Source: Bacteroidales bacterium M2
GTDB lineage: Bacteria; Bacteroidota; Bacteroidia; Bacteroidales; Muribaculaceae
Direction of reading: 5' to 3'
Length of the DNA stretch: 6,642 nt
Assembly: GCA_001689415.1 (NCBI GenBank)
Contig: LUJM01000029.1
Span: forward strand, 1-6,642
Each line of letters starts with the position of its first letter. Positions within the stretch are counted from its first letter, which is position 1. The translations under genes were made by a program, and so were the position numbers. The notes beneath the pieces are model-generated. The model was not told the DNA's origin, searched no databases, and was given only the letters and a program-made list of their open reading frames with translations. This document shows positions 6,570 through 6,642 of the stretch, in pieces.

Positions 6570-6606
6570 GGCAGCGGGGGTGAATACGCATCCCCGCTGC
6601 CTTTTT
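6570..6606 (+). terminator. Intrinsic (rho-independent) terminator
   Basis: GGCAGCGGGG (6570-6579) pairs perfectly with CCCCGCTGCC (6592-6601). The helix can extend by GTG/CAT (6580-6582/6589-6591), including one G-U pair, leaving a 6-base loop. TTTTT follows immediately at 6602-6606. It begins 39 bp after the stop of the second gene and should end the transcript of both genes. On the minus strand the hairpin is followed by GGGGTTTTAATT, so it could work weakly in the other direction. Confidence 0.92.
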
Positions 6607-6642
6607 AACTTTATATCATGATTATCTTCTCTAATTATTTCA
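6607..6642. other. A/T-rich right end, nothing recognised
   Basis: These last 36 bases after the terminator are A/T-rich. I see no gene start, promoter box or repeat in them. Confidence 0.6.

Noticed and set aside
2752..6591. Many minus-strand and alternative-frame open stretches of 60-160 codons across the second gene
   Set aside because: All lie inside the 1264-residue gene, have no start context or domain, and overlap one another, as expected for shadows of a moderately GC-rich gene.
1..6642. CRISPR array, insertion sequence, tRNA or rRNA
   Set aside because: No regularly spaced direct repeats, transposase frame, terminal inverted repeats, tRNA cloverleaf or rRNA-like conserved words were seen.

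Overview
The window looks like chromosomal DNA from a Bacteroidales bacterium, most likely a gut lineage of the Muribaculaceae/Prevotella type. Three things point there. One is a near-ideal Bacteroidetes promoter (TTTG, 19 bp, TATCTTTG). Another is start regions that are A/T-rich with no clear Shine-Dalgarno. The third is a pair of large secreted proteins that both end in the 'GIYI...K(I/V)...K' C-terminal tail typical of type IX secretion (Por) sorting domains. The family-level placement is an inference from style, not from a marker gene.

Layout. Positions 1-296 hold no convincing protein gene. On the + strand, bases 61-170 can be folded by eye into a closed multi-branched RNA: an 8-bp closing stem, a hairpin with a GAGA (GNRA) tetraloop and two further helices. 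I offer this as a candidate structured RNA of unknown family. The promoter at 297-327 follows, overlapped by an 8-bp inverted repeat (321-340), then a leader of about 80 nt.

The first gene runs 414-2618. It probably starts at a TTG codon and encodes 734 residues: signal peptide, a long acidic beta-rich body of unknown function, and a C-terminal sorting domain. A 118-bp gap carries a strong bulged hairpin without a U-tract and no recognisable promoter. The second gene, 2737-6531, encodes 1264 residues: signal peptide, an N-terminal half that may consist of about six diverged beta modules, five diverged Ig-like repeats in the C-terminal half, and a different, shorter C-terminal tail. A textbook intrinsic terminator (6570-6606) closes the unit.

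Reading them together: one promoter, two co-directional genes and one terminator suggest a two-gene operon for two large exported, probably surface-anchored or released proteins. No enzyme active site is visible in either, so adhesion, matrix or glycan-binding roles are possible but unproven. Nothing here resembles a defence system, mobile element or CRISPR array. The least explained part is the candidate structured RNA on the left.
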